A stretch of 64,000 bases of DNA from NCBI RefSeq assembly GCF_009882985.1, contig NZ_WTUZ01000040.1:186001-250000 (forward strand). Direction: 5' to 3'. The notes under the pieces are model-generated. The model was not told where the DNA came from. It did not search any database and saw only the letters and a program-made list of their open reading frames with translations. Source of the DNA: Paenibacillus silvestris. Its GTDB lineage: Bacteria > Bacillota > Bacilli > Paenibacillales > NBRC-103111. Numbering within the stretch: position 1 is the stretch's first letter; every line of letters starts with the position of its first letter. A program made the translations under genes and the position numbers. Shown one piece after another: positions 51,101 through 58,948 of this stretch.

Positions 51101-52830
51101 CCAACGGCACCAAAACGCTAGTCAGTCCGACTGATTATGAAGTAAGCGGCAAACAAGTGACGATTAAAAAAGACTATCTCGCTGCTCAACCTATCGGCAA
51201 CTTGAAGCTTACTTTCTCTTTCACAGGCGATTATGCGGACGATGTCCATGCAACTGCCATGAACGGAGACTCCTACATCTATACCTTTACTGGTAGCGGT
51301 ATCGAACTTCTCGCTCCGGCTGGGCCGGAGCTCGGTGACATCGACATCTATATCGATGGCCAGTTGAAGGAAACAATCAATGCCTTTTCCGCCATCCGGA
51401 GTGCTGGACAAAGTCTATACAAGATCTCTTCACTCACGAAAGGCGCTCATACTTTGAAAGCAGTCAAAAAATCAGGCAGCTTCCTGCTTGTAGATGCCTT
51501 TAAATTTGATATTGCCGCGAATAGCGGTACACCTTCCGTACCTCAATCTGGCGGCTCCTATGGCGGTGGCAGCATAAACACTAGCGCATATCATGTCATC
51601 CGTACGGCACAAGGAGATGGAACGAGCAAAGAAGAAGTGAAGATTTCGGCTGACAATGCCAAAATGTTGATTCAGAAGTCTCAGACTTCTGGTGCCAAAT
51701 CAGCTGTCATCTCTCTTCCCGATACCAAAGATGATGTGTCCGTGACAACTGTTCAGATGAGCAAAGAGTCGCTGAGCTTGCTTGGTGACAGCGGCTTGGA
51801 CATCGTCCTCGATACGGACAATGTTATCGTCCAGATATCGAACAGCTCGCTGAAAAGTTTGAAAGACGACATTTATTTCAACCTTGTTCCAGTCAAAACT
51901 TCAAATAGCGTCCAGGAATTGGAACGGCGCGCGAACGCGGCGACAGTTGTACTGAGCGTTGCTGATGGCGGGAAAGCCTCTCTAGTTGGCCGTGCGGTAG
52001 ACATTGTGACTAATCTCCACAATCAAGAAGTCACTCTCTTCCTTCCGCTTCCAGAAGGTTTAACCGATGCTGAAATTCAGCAAATCGGCGTTTACGTTGA
52101 ACACAGTGACGGGACTAAGGAGTTTAAAAAAGGAACTGTCACAACGATTGATGGCGCCCGCGGCGTACAATTTACGACTAGCAAATTCAGTACCTATGCA
52201 TTGTTGAAAATCGATGGCGGAACATTATCCTTCTCGCATGACCCTTACATCCAAGGTTATGACAACAACTTGTTTCAGCCGGACAACCGCATTACCCGCG
52301 CAGAAATGGCCATGATTCTCTCACGCATTGCGAGTAAACCGGCAACAGGAAGCAGCAGCGAGTATGCTGACGTGAAGCAAGATCATTGGGCCTATAATGC
52401 TATTACCCAAGTGTCACGCATGGGTCTGATGCAAGGTTACGCAGACGGCAACTTCCAGCCAGATCAACCGATTACCAGGGCGGAAATGGCAGCTCTTGCA
52501 GCCCGGTTCGCGGTGAGTACTTCTGGAACTGGCGCTGGCTTTACAGATACGTCCGGCCTTTGGGCCGAAGATGCGATCAAATCTGCCCAAGGTGCTGGCT
52601 ACTTGAACGGGTATGCAGATGGTACTTTTGGCCCTGCCAACCCACTCACGCGCGCAGAGGCCGTTACCGTGATCAATCGTGTACTCGGTCGAGGACCCCT
52701 TCACGGCATTATGCATTCGCCATGGACAGATGTCCCAGACGATCATTGGGCTGTGAATGACATTGAGGAAGCTTCGGTCCTCCATTCGTTTGAACCGCTG
52801 GCATCCGGTGGAGAAAAGATTGTAAAGTAA
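48139..52830 (+). CDS. SLH-anchored multidomain GH27-family glycosidase (alpha-galactosidase-like)
   Basis: A 1563-residue secreted enzyme starting at the ATG at 48139, with AAAGGAG upstream. The signal peptide (about 1-37) is followed by a GH27 (beta/alpha)8 domain (about 40-365), with nucleophile Asp207 in VKFDS and acid/base Asp266 in WRVDWDVE; a beta-domain follows to about 455. Next come repeated modules: four copies of a VNDDDTGVRYTGDW-type carbohydrate-binding-like module (the first cut short, the last lacking its first half) and three X2-like modules (about 654-737, 742-827, 963-1031). A Gly/Ser-rich hinge and an unrecognised beta-region (about 1150-1360) lead to three SLH repeats with ITRAE motifs, the first incomplete, which tether it to wall polymers. 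It likely frees galactose or related sugars from polysaccharide at the cell surface. Confidence 0.9.
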   Translation: MKSRLQRRRKLWLGLLLAIVVIAQIGYIPPGEGKVKAADNGLAQKPYMGWSSYSMQVYDGPSGNWISEAKIKKMSDAMHEKLQAHGYEYINIDAGWNGSMDEYGRPVPSTTLYPGGFQNLVDYVHGNGQKIGLYLIPGVSPEAVTKNLPIYDAPGCNIGDIVVKPYKFADYWNIGYKIDFSNPCAQKYIDSVTDLIASWGVDFVKFDSVTPGSGHNDVTIDARGDVKAWSTALSRHHIWFELSWALDHNYVDYWKKYANGWRVDWDVESYDREVGMTQWANIARLFPDAALWWRDAGPGGWNDFDSLNVGNGATSGLTKDERQTAATLWAASAAQFYTGDDLSNLDAYGLDLLTNDEVIAVNQAGRPVHPVSTSTNQQVWYANNGDGTYTVALFNLGNKAAPLTVNWSDIGLSGPASVRDLWSHTELGTYPASYGPVSLEPHASRLFKVTAQSGTSLVNDDDTGVRYTGDWTRNGGKELARDAQDLSIAVTDSSPALVYQTGTNASPQANTFEATVSHSVYINDTDPWIQYMNKWGHSGGRPYGDYMGDVHYGEADNGSQPEFSYSFTGTGIELFSEQGSSNGRMDVYIDGQLKGTVDTEGPQQSGLYSVYRIADLPQGTHTLRVARNATGQYYFILDALKVTTETLLGQPSANSFDKDQPMDISTSLVLGASSLTSIHNGSASLQPNTDYTISGDNLVTIRKEYLLQQPSGQPVQLAFNFAGGDSQSLSIAITGTSLNPSTAAFDKKTSAQADVSTTLTLGSSNSLTGIMNGTESLTPEQDYTVVNGSVKIFKSYLNQQPIGLTNLTFTFSSGSPRTLAITISNSSSPGRYTYINDDNAEIHYTGAWNRSTNRPFNDYGKDVHYVEQNNDFFTYTFNGTGITYITEVDQGQGDVDIFIDGQLHGTAHTYGANSHNVAQQEVFTVMNLTPGIHTLKAVKKSGQFMLLDALKVQQVDLIDISAADFNKTAAADVSVNILGNPDSLRSISNGTKTLVSPTDYEVSGKQVTIKKDYLAAQPIGNLKLTFSFTGDYADDVHATAMNGDSYIYTFTGSGIELLAPAGPELGDIDIYIDGQLKETINAFSAIRSAGQSLYKISSLTKGAHTLKAVKKSGSFLLVDAFKFDIAANSGTPSVPQSGGSYGGGSINTSAYHVIRTAQGDGTSKEEVKISADNAKMLIQKSQTSGAKSAVISLPDTKDDVSVTTVQMSKESLSLLGDSGLDIVLDTDNVIVQISNSSLKSLKDDIYFNLVPVKTSNSVQELERRANAATVVLSVADGGKASLVGRAVDIVTNLHNQEVTLFLPLPEGLTDAEIQQIGVYVEHSDGTKEFKKGTVTTIDGARGVQFTTSKFSTYALLKIDGGTLSFSHDPYIQGYDNNLFQPDNRITRAEMAMILSRIASKPATGSSSEYADVKQDHWAYNAITQVSRMGLMQGYADGNFQPDQPITRAEMAALAARFAVSTSGTGAGFTDTSGLWAEDAIKSAQGAGYLNGYADGTFGPANPLTRAEAVTVINRVLGRGPLHGIMHSPWTDVPDDHWAVNDIEEASVLHSFEPLASGGEKIVK

Positions 52831-52848
52831 TCTCGGCATCCGAGATTA
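52828..52848 (+). terminator. Short stem-loop overlapping the GH27 stop codon
   Basis: TAATCTCGG / CCGAGATTA is a perfect 9-bp stem with a CAT loop. It includes the stop codon and precedes the long terminator; it may protect the 3' end of the RNA. Confidence 0.5.
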
Positions 52849-52853
52849 TGGAT

Positions 52854-52900
52854 AAAAGGCTGTCCCGAAGTCATTTGATGACCAAGGGGCAGCCTTTTTT
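52854..52900. terminator. Long bidirectional terminator (GTCAT/ATGAC family)
   Basis: AAAAGGCTGTCCC / GGGGCAGCCTTTTTT outer stem, inner GTCATTTGATGAC. It is related to 24182-24236 and 32041-32090. Confidence 0.88.
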
Positions 52901-53013
52901 GATTGTTTTTTGAGCAACCAAAAGGTCCCCCTCTGTTTATGCTCAAGAATGAAATAACAGCAATTTCTATAGTTAATTATGTCGCTGTGTGAGAATAAGT
53001 TTGTTGCCTTATA

Positions 53014-53051
53014 AATATTCCTTGACAGGAATATTCCTAAGAAGGTATATT
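53014..53051 (+). promoter_or_regulatory. DoxX promoter covered by two tandem inverted-repeat operators
   Basis: -35 TTGACA (53022-53027), 18-bp spacer, -10 TATATT (53046-53051). The first operator is a perfect 9-4-9 repeat, AATATTCCT-TGAC-AGGAATATT (53014-53035), over the -35. The second, 53030-53051, is AATATTCCT-AAGA-AGGTATATT (one mismatch), over the -10. They are offset by 16 bp, suggesting a dimer-of-dimers repressor. Confidence 0.75.
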
Positions 53052-53091
53052 CAATATAGAAATTCACGATAAACAAGGAGGCTAAACAGCA

Positions 53092-53463
53092 ATGAAAAAA
53101 ATTACGATTCCTTACTGGATTTTTACCGTTTTAGTGGTGTTATTTATGGGTGTTGGTGCAATTGCTGATACTGTCAAAGCAACCGCTGCGGTTGATCTCT
53201 TCAAGCATCTCGGTTATCCCGAATATCTTCTCCCCTTCCTCGGAATTGCCAAGATAATAGGAGTTATAGTCATTCTTATCCCCGGTTTTCCACGAATCAA
53301 GGAATGGGCGTATGCCGGTTTGATCTTCGATTTAACTGGTGCTGTCTTTTCAACCATCGTTGTGGATGGCTTTTTGCCCGGGCTGGGTTTTCTTCCAGGC
53401 TACATCATTATTGCAGGTTCTTATATTTACTATCATAAAAGACTGAAATCTCGCTTGGTTTAA
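53092..53463 (+). CDS. DoxX-family membrane protein
   Basis: A 123-residue protein with four predicted membrane helices. KKITIPYWIFTVLVVLFMGVGAIADT, HLGYPEYLLPFLGIAKIIGVIVILIPGF and the AYAGLIFDLTGAVFSTI helix match DoxX_2-type members, often linked to quinone or thiol stress. AAGGAGG sets the start. It stands alone under a promoter with two tandem operators, so it is tightly repressed by an unidentified regulator. Confidence 0.85.
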   Translation: MKKITIPYWIFTVLVVLFMGVGAIADTVKATAAVDLFKHLGYPEYLLPFLGIAKIIGVIVILIPGFPRIKEWAYAGLIFDLTGAVFSTIVVDGFLPGLGFLPGYIIIAGSYIYYHKRLKSRLV

Positions 53464-53469
53464 AATGAA

Positions 53470-53501
53470 AAAAGAGCGGCTGGAAGTACAGCCGTTCTTT
53501 T
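53470..53501. terminator. Bidirectional terminator between the DoxX and isomerase-like genes
   Basis: AAAAGAGCGGCTG / CAGCCGTTCTTTT (one G-U pair), 6-nt loop, T runs on both strands. Confidence 0.9.
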
Positions 53502-53539
53502 GATAATTGAAGCCGTCATTATCCTTCATTTATAAGTTC

Positions 53540-54307
53540 TTAAGCTTTTGCTCCTAATTTTGCAAGGTTGGCAAAACTAATCTCCAAGCTTTCAAATGGA
53601 TTCCGGTCATAACAATCGTCCTGCTCGACCGCTGCCCACTCCACACCAATGTCTTCACAGGCTTGAAGAATTCTTCTGAAATTCATGTTGCCTTCTCCAA
53701 CCTCGGCGAAACGCTGTTTCCGATCCGGAGTCACAATCATATCTTTGAAATGCACAACTTTCATTCGTCCATCCATTTTACGTATCCACTGTACGGGATC
53801 TGCTCCGCCTGCTTGTACCCAATATACATCCAGCTCAAAATCAACACTATCAGGGTCCGACATTTCAAATAAAATGTCCATGCCTGACTTCCCATCATAC
53901 TTGGCGAACTCAAAGTCATGATTATGATAGATAAACTGTAGCCCGGCATCCTTCAGCTGTTTTCCGAATTCCGAAGCTTGTTTGGCAAATGTCGCATAGC
54001 CTCGGCTATTCTCCCGGAACTCTGACGGGAGACCGCCTAAACCGACATATTTGCAATCCCATGCTTGATGCTTCTTAATGACACCATCCATATCGGTCAA
54101 CAAGTCGTTATATCCGATATGAGTGGCACAGATCGTCAATCCTTCTTGGTCTGCAAGCGCTTTAAATTCTTGAATGTCGATGGGTCCTACACCGGATGCT
54201 TGTACAGCCTGATACCCTATTTGCTTTACTTTTTTCAAGCTTTCGCTAATCTCAGCGGGTGTTTTCAGAAAGTTGCGAAGCGTATACAGTTGCGCGGCGA
54301 TTCTCAT
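53540..54307 (-). CDS. Sugar phosphate isomerase/epimerase-like TIM-barrel protein
   Basis: A 255-residue xylose-isomerase-like TIM barrel. Ligand residues are visible: FIYHNHDFEF (His after beta5), FELDVYWVQAGG (Asp after beta6), VVHFKDMIV (His, Lys, Asp after beta7) and WAAVEQDDCYD (Glu after beta8). Start at the ATG at 54307 (MRIAAQLYTLR) with GGAG about 8 nt upstream. It stands alone, in contrast to the paralogue at 9097-9900. The reaction is not inferable. Confidence 0.85.
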   Translation of the reverse strand: MRIAAQLYTLRNFLKTPAEISESLKKVKQIGYQAVQASGVGPIDIQEFKALADQEGLTICATHIGYNDLLTDMDGVIKKHQAWDCKYVGLGGLPSEFRENSRGYATFAKQASEFGKQLKDAGLQFIYHNHDFEFAKYDGKSGMDILFEMSDPDSVDFELDVYWVQAGGADPVQWIRKMDGRMKVVHFKDMIVTPDRKQRFAEVGEGNMNFRRILQACEDIGVEWAAVEQDDCYDRNPFESLEISFANLAKLGAKA

Positions 54308-54387
54308 TCCTATCACTCCATTCATCAAATTTGGGTCATTTCATATATAACATAGATAGTGGTGTCTGAGCCACAAATTTCTTCCAT

Positions 54388-54421
54388 AAATAAAAGCTGC
54401 CGTTCCTAAACACGGCAGCTT
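54388..54421 (-). terminator. Intrinsic terminator after the ABC-F gene
   Basis: AAGCTGCCGT / ACGGCAGCTT (10 bp, perfect), with TTTATTTATGG following on the minus strand. Confidence 0.85.
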
Positions 54422-54431
54422 CGTTGGTAAA

Positions 54432-55910
54432 TTAGAGTTCAATGGTTTTAGTTGCAACGTTCTGACAAAATTCCCGGTCATGCTCCACAAACAGAATGGT
54501 CGGTGCATACTCGAGCAGCAACTCTTCAATCTGCATGCGAGAAATCACATCGATGAAGTTGAGCGGTTCATCCCAAATATGCAAATGTACCTGCTCGCTA
54601 AGGCTTTTGGCAATTAACACTTTTTTCTTCTGTCCGCCGCTAAACGATGCAATGTCTTTTTCAAATTGAATTCTGGAAAAATCCAGCTTTCTTAATATCG
54701 ATTTAAAGAGACTTTCATCGATCCCACAGTCGGCAGCATAGTCAGATAAATTGCCATGAAGATGCGAGGTGTCCTGGGACACGTAAGATATTTTCAACTG
54801 GCTGTCCTTCCGGATACTGCCTGTATATGTCAGATCTTCGCCGCAAATCAGCTTGATAATGCTTGATTTTCCTGAGCCATTTGGACCCGAAAGCGCAATA
54901 CGCTCACCTTGCTCAATAGCAAAGCTTATCTCTGAGCATACGGTCTTTTCGCCATAATAAATGGAAACATGATCAAGTTCAACAAGCTGGTTTTTGTGAT
55001 AGGCAAGCTGTGTTATCTCTAAACTTTCTGAGCTCTCGATATTTTTGAGCAGTTTCGACTTTTCATTGATAGCCGTATGCTGCCTTTGCTCAATAGCTTT
55101 AGACCGTTTCATCATTTTGGCGGCTTTGTGGCCAATATAACCTTTATCTACCTTGGACCCGGAATTTCTTGTACCGTTTTTTGTCTTTTCCACTTCGTGC
55201 GACCAGTTGCCTGTTCGTTTAGCAGAATCTGATAACCGTTTGATGTCTTTTCTAAGTTTTTCGTTCTCAGCCAGCTCAAAGTGATCTTGCCGCGATTTAT
55301 TTTCCCACCAACTTGAGAAATTGCCTTTTTGAATCTCTATGTTGGTCTTATTGATAGAAAGAATATGGTCTACACAGTTATCCAGAAATGATCGGTCATG
55401 GGATACCAAGATAAATCCACTTTTGGACTTGAGATAGTCACTGACCAGTTTTCTTGCTTTCATATCAAGGTGGTTGGTCGGTTCATCAATTAACAGGAAA
55501 CTATTCTCTTTGATGAACAAGGTAGCCAGCAGCACTTTCGTTTGTTCTCCGTTTGACAAAGAGTCAAATGGCCGGTATAAGACATCTTCTGAAACTTTTA
55601 AGAGGGAAAGCTCGCGCATCAGCTGCCAGTGAAGATAATCTGGATAAATATCGCTGATTACATCGATGGTATCATTACTTTTGTTCGCAACAGGAAACGG
55701 GAAATATTCAAAGCTGACATTAGCCGAAATATGTCCACTGTATTCAAATTTACCAAGCAATAGATTGAGAAATGTCGTCTTCCCTCTGCCGTTTCTTCCT
55801 GTAAAGCCTAATTTCCAATCGGTATCAACTTGAAAGTTGACATTTTCAAATATGTTATCGTAACTTCCTTCATAGGCAAACGTCAGGTTTGTAACATTGA
55901 TTAATGACAT
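54432..55910 (-). CDS. Lsa-type ABC-F ribosomal protection protein
   Basis: A 492-residue ABC-F ATPase without membrane spans. Such proteins bind the ribosome and dislodge lincosamides, pleuromutilins and streptogramin A. Both ATP sites are complete: Walker A GRNGRGKT (about residue 38) and GPNGSGKS; signatures LSNGEQ and FSGGQK; Walker B LLIDEPTNHLD and HIWDEPLNFID. A charged interdomain linker (about 205-300) reaches toward the drug site. N-terminus MSLINVTNLTFAYEGSYDNIFENV and the 492-residue length are the Lsa pattern. Exact resistance is not proven. Upstream lies a complete attenuator leader with its own promoter. Confidence 0.9.
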   Translation of the reverse strand: MSLINVTNLTFAYEGSYDNIFENVNFQVDTDWKLGFTGRNGRGKTTFLNLLLGKFEYSGHISANVSFEYFPFPVANKSNDTIDVISDIYPDYLHWQLMRELSLLKVSEDVLYRPFDSLSNGEQTKVLLATLFIKENSFLLIDEPTNHLDMKARKLVSDYLKSKSGFILVSHDRSFLDNCVDHILSINKTNIEIQKGNFSSWWENKSRQDHFELAENEKLRKDIKRLSDSAKRTGNWSHEVEKTKNGTRNSGSKVDKGYIGHKAAKMMKRSKAIEQRQHTAINEKSKLLKNIESSESLEITQLAYHKNQLVELDHVSIYYGEKTVCSEISFAIEQGERIALSGPNGSGKSSIIKLICGEDLTYTGSIRKDSQLKISYVSQDTSHLHGNLSDYAADCGIDESLFKSILRKLDFSRIQFEKDIASFSGGQKKKVLIAKSLSEQVHLHIWDEPLNFIDVISRMQIEELLLEYAPTILFVEHDREFCQNVATKTIEL

Positions 55911-55931
55911 CGTAAAAAAATCCTCCTGTAT

Positions 55932-55972
55932 GAAAAAATAAAAAGCTACAAGAAAGTTACATTCTTGTAGCT
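55932..55972 (-). terminator. Leader terminator (attenuator) of the Lsa-type gene
   Basis: Minus-strand stem AGCTACAAGAA / TTCTTGTAGCT (11 bp, loop TGTAACT) followed by TTTTATTTTTT, ending just before the ribosome binding site AGGAGGA of the ABC-F gene. Confidence 0.9.
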
Positions 55973-56035
55973 CAAATAAATACAGTTAATCAACCCCTGC
56001 ACGGAGTTAAATAAGGATATCGTTTGAGTGAAAGA

Positions 56036-56068
56036 TCATGTAACTTTCTTGCATACGAAATAAAACAT
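56036..56068 (-). CDS. Candidate 10-codon leader peptide MFYFVCKKVT
   Basis: Read on the minus strand: ATG TTT TAT TTC GTA TGC AAG AAA GTT ACA TGA. Its last codons overlap the antitermination arm (56038-56051). Its start codon lies in the 3' arm of a hairpin (ATAAAACAT / ATGTTTTAT at 56084-56092 and 56060-56068, inner GCGA/TCGC), so ribosome access may be gated. The ribosome binding site is weak (AGAG). Leader peptides of this kind let a drug-stalled ribosome switch attenuator folds, as known for ABC-F, cfr and erm genes. Confidence 0.5.
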   Translation of the reverse strand: MFYFVCKKVT

Positions 56069-56106
56069 GCGAAAATCGCTCTAATGTTTTATCGTCAGCA
56101 AGAAAA
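56038..56106 (-). promoter_or_regulatory. Antiterminator and anti-antiterminator arms of the ABC-F leader
   Basis: Minus CAAGAAAGTTACAT (56038-56051) is a perfect 14-nt complement of ATGTAACTTTCTTG inside the leader terminator (55949-55962), so pairing them destroys the terminator. An earlier arm, TTTCTTGC (within 56098-56106), can pair with GCAAGAAA (56045-56052) and would free the terminator. Confidence 0.85.
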
Positions 56107-56147
56107 CCTACATTATTCTTTCAACTCCAGTCGTCAAATTTAATGTT

Positions 56148-56176
56148 ATTATATCAGGCTATTTTTTAAAAATCAA
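56148..56176 (-). promoter_or_regulatory. Promoter of the ABC-F leader
   Basis: Minus strand -35 TTGATT (56171-56176), 17-bp spacer, -10 TATAAT (56148-56153). The start would be near 56141, giving a leader of about 230 nt. Confidence 0.85.
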
Positions 56177-56249
56177 TGAATAAAGCCATATGATAAACTG
56201 AAGCACCCATCGGGAATGATCCCCCAGCTATCAAATCTACAGCTTGCCG

Positions 56250-57053
56250 TTAGAACGTGTTGCGGTAGTCAGAAGGCGTCACCCCATATTGCTTCTTAAA
56301 ACTCTCTCTAAAATAATCCTGATCTGTATATCCAATCCTGTCGCAGATTTCATAGATTTTAATGGCTGGATCCTTCAGAAGCCTTGCTGCCTCTTCCATA
56401 CGAAGACGAATAAGTGCATGGTTAATTGTCATTCCCGTTACTTCTTTGAAAAGTAGGTTCAAATATTTATCGCTTAATCCAACAGCACCCGCTACATCGG
56501 ACAGTGATAGCTCCTTTCGCATATAACTCTCTATGATAAATTGAGCCGCCTGATCAACCAGCTTCTTCTTTTTTAAATTCCCGCTCCACGCCACGTGATA
56601 CATGGTTTCCACCAAATTCGGAAGTGTCTCTTCGGCAGTTTTCTCCGCGCTCTTCACAGCGAGACGTGCTTCGCGTTCCTTGTGCAGCAGATCAACAGCA
56701 TTCGCAAGCACTTTCTCTATGGCCTCCGGATCAATCGGTTTCAGTACATAATCCAGTACTTGCAGCTTAATCGCCTGCCTGGCATGCTCAAATTCATTCA
56801 AACCTGATAAAATGATACAACGGATATTAAGATTACGGGATTTGATGATCTCCATTAATTCCAAGCCATTCATTTGGGGCATACCGATATCTGTTAATAG
56901 AAGATCCGGTTCTTCGCGATCTAACCAATCTAACACCTCTTGCCCATTCTCAACGGCTCCAAGAAGCTGGATTCCGAGTTTCTCCCAATGAATGGCCTTT
57001 ACCAACGTATCACGTACAATCTTCACATCTTCCGCAATCAGCAGCTTAAACAA
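56250..57053 (-). CDS. Response regulator, YesN type
   Basis: A 267-residue regulator. The receiver has Asp55 (LLLTDIGMPQMNG) and the Lys in YVLKPIDPEAI; the second acidic residue is Asp9 (IAEDV). The AraC DNA-binding domain reads LSLSDVAGAVGLSDKYLNLLFKE and IKIYEICDRIGYTDQDYFRESFKKQYG. Its start overlaps the sensor-kinase stop by 8 bases. It is the last gene of the fourth CUT1 operon. Confidence 0.93.
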   Translation of the reverse strand: MFKLLIAEDVKIVRDTLVKAIHWEKLGIQLLGAVENGQEVLDWLDREEPDLLLTDIGMPQMNGLELMEIIKSRNLNIRCIILSGLNEFEHARQAIKLQVLDYVLKPIDPEAIEKVLANAVDLLHKEREARLAVKSAEKTAEETLPNLVETMYHVAWSGNLKKKKLVDQAAQFIIESYMRKELSLSDVAGAVGLSDKYLNLLFKEVTGMTINHALIRLRMEEAARLLKDPAIKIYEICDRIGYTDQDYFRESFKKQYGVTPSDYRNTF

Positions 57054-58905
57054 GTGGCGCCTCCTTCCTGGCTAACGCTCGTTCTGGACGAAAAGGCATA
57101 ACAACTTCAACGCTGGTACCCATACCCTCCGCTACTTTCACATAGCGCAAACCATAACCGTCCCCATTATGCAGCTGGACTCTCCTGTGAACATTCATCG
57201 TTCCATAGCCGCTTCCTGCTTCGTGCGATAAACCATCCTCTCGGACAGGCTGCTGCCTGAGATTACGGTTCATCTGATCCGCATCGCAACCAAGGCCGTT
57301 ATCATCTACCTTGAGCACGAGGTCTCCCAGCTCTAATCTAGCCGAAATGGCAATTCGACAGCCGCTCTTCCGTTCTGCGAACCCATGAATGATAGCGTTT
57401 TCTGCTAACGGTTGCAAAATGAGATGAACGATGGTTGCCGACAAAAGCTCGCTCGGTATTTGGATATCGAAAGTCAAATCATCGATCATCATTTTCTGAA
57501 TATGAAGATAGGCTTCAACTTGTTTAATCTCCTCTTCTAGCAGGATCCAGGTATGCCCGCGATTCAGACCGTACCGAAATACGCTCGCTAGCGAGCGTAC
57601 GATTTGACTCGTTTCCCTATCCCCTATCAGGATAGCCCGACAGTTAATTAAATCCAAAGTGTTGTATAGGAAATGGGGATTAATCTGGGCATGCAGCAGC
57701 TCCAATTGCAGCTGCCGGCGTTCAATTTCTTCGGTAAATGATTTTTCGATTAGACGATGAATCGTTACAAGCATTGCCGCGAACTTCTGGTTCAGTTCAT
57801 CGACCTCATAGATCCCCGTTCTTTGCGTAGGAAGCGGCTCTTTAAATTCTACAACCTCCGGGCGCTGTATGGCAGTTACCAATCTAGTGATGGGTACAGT
57901 GACCCGTACGACGATTCGTCGAAGCCAAATACCTGCAATGAGCAAAGCCGCTGCTGCCGTGGCAGCACCAATTGCCGAAATTGCGAAGGTGTACCTGCTG
58001 AAATGGCTGTTAGGAGCTACAGCGAGAAGCTTCCATCCATTCTTCAGCGTCTCGAACATGACCCGATAGGTTTCGCCGTCGATTTTCGTTTCGAGCGAGC
58101 CCTTGGTGCCCGTTAAATGTTGAACGTAGGGCAACTGACTGGTATCAGCGAGAAAGTCGAAGCGCTCACTGTAAATGACACGATTGTTTTCATCAAGCAG
58201 CAGATGAAAACCTTGATCTAGAGGCGCATTGTCGAACACGCCTTTCATGCTGCGGGAATCCGCACCGACGATCACGGTACCTATGCTTCGGCCGTCTTTG
58301 AGGCTTGCTTTTTTCCTCGCCGAATAGATCATTGAAGCACTTGAATCCGTCTTTTGCCCCCACCACGCATTCTGCTGCTTCCCGCTGCTCAAGCTTTGGA
58401 ACCATGCTTGATTTTGCAAATCACCATTTTTAAAAATACCCGTTGTCGGGTAGAAATGATCAGGAGCCATCGCATATAGCCCGCTCTCCGGTTCCAATAC
58501 GACAGATACAACGTAGGATTGCTGCGCGATGTTACCTGAACCGAAGTCGTTCAGAAGTGATAACAAAGATAAATTCTGCAAGTTGGTCTGTAAGGTATAG
58601 TAGTCGTCAGCCGCTTCGTAAGGCTCTTGATAGGTATTCATTAGCAAGTTTTCGATTGATTGATTGCTTAATACAAAAGCCGCTACGTTATTCATCGTAT
58701 CAAATTGATATTCAATATTTCTATAAACGAATTTCATGGACTGTTCCGCCATTTTGACGGAATGATCGCTCTGAACACGGATAAGGATATAACTGGCTGC
58801 AGCCGCAAATAGTGCGATGAACGTGACAATCAATGCAAAAATAGGAAGACTGAGCCTAGACAATAATCCTGAGCTGCCACTGTGTTTTCGTATACGAATC
58901 GCCAT
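57046..58905 (-). CDS. Sensor histidine kinase, YesM type
   Basis: A 619-residue membrane sensor kinase. A span near residues 15-40 and another near 300-325 enclose a Cache-like domain. The kinase has the phosphorylated His in QINPHFLYNTLDLINC (about residue 408), the N box (LAENAIIHGFA), DDNGLGCD and GYGTMNVHRRV. It lies 108 bp after the binding-protein gene, with a hairpin between. It pairs with the overlapping response regulator. Confidence 0.93.
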   Translation of the reverse strand: MAIRIRKHSGSSGLLSRLSLPIFALIVTFIALFAAAASYILIRVQSDHSVKMAEQSMKFVYRNIEYQFDTMNNVAAFVLSNQSIENLLMNTYQEPYEAADDYYTLQTNLQNLSLLSLLNDFGSGNIAQQSYVVSVVLEPESGLYAMAPDHFYPTTGIFKNGDLQNQAWFQSLSSGKQQNAWWGQKTDSSASMIYSARKKASLKDGRSIGTVIVGADSRSMKGVFDNAPLDQGFHLLLDENNRVIYSERFDFLADTSQLPYVQHLTGTKGSLETKIDGETYRVMFETLKNGWKLLAVAPNSHFSRYTFAISAIGAATAAAALLIAGIWLRRIVVRVTVPITRLVTAIQRPEVVEFKEPLPTQRTGIYEVDELNQKFAAMLVTIHRLIEKSFTEEIERRQLQLELLHAQINPHFLYNTLDLINCRAILIGDRETSQIVRSLASVFRYGLNRGHTWILLEEEIKQVEAYLHIQKMMIDDLTFDIQIPSELLSATIVHLILQPLAENAIIHGFAERKSGCRIAISARLELGDLVLKVDDNGLGCDADQMNRNLRQQPVREDGLSHEAGSGYGTMNVHRRVQLHNGDGYGLRYVKVAEGMGTSVEVVMPFRPERALARKEAPLV

Positions 58906-58948
58906 CTAAACCTACCCTTTTCACATTTTTCACCGACGTTATCGCAGA

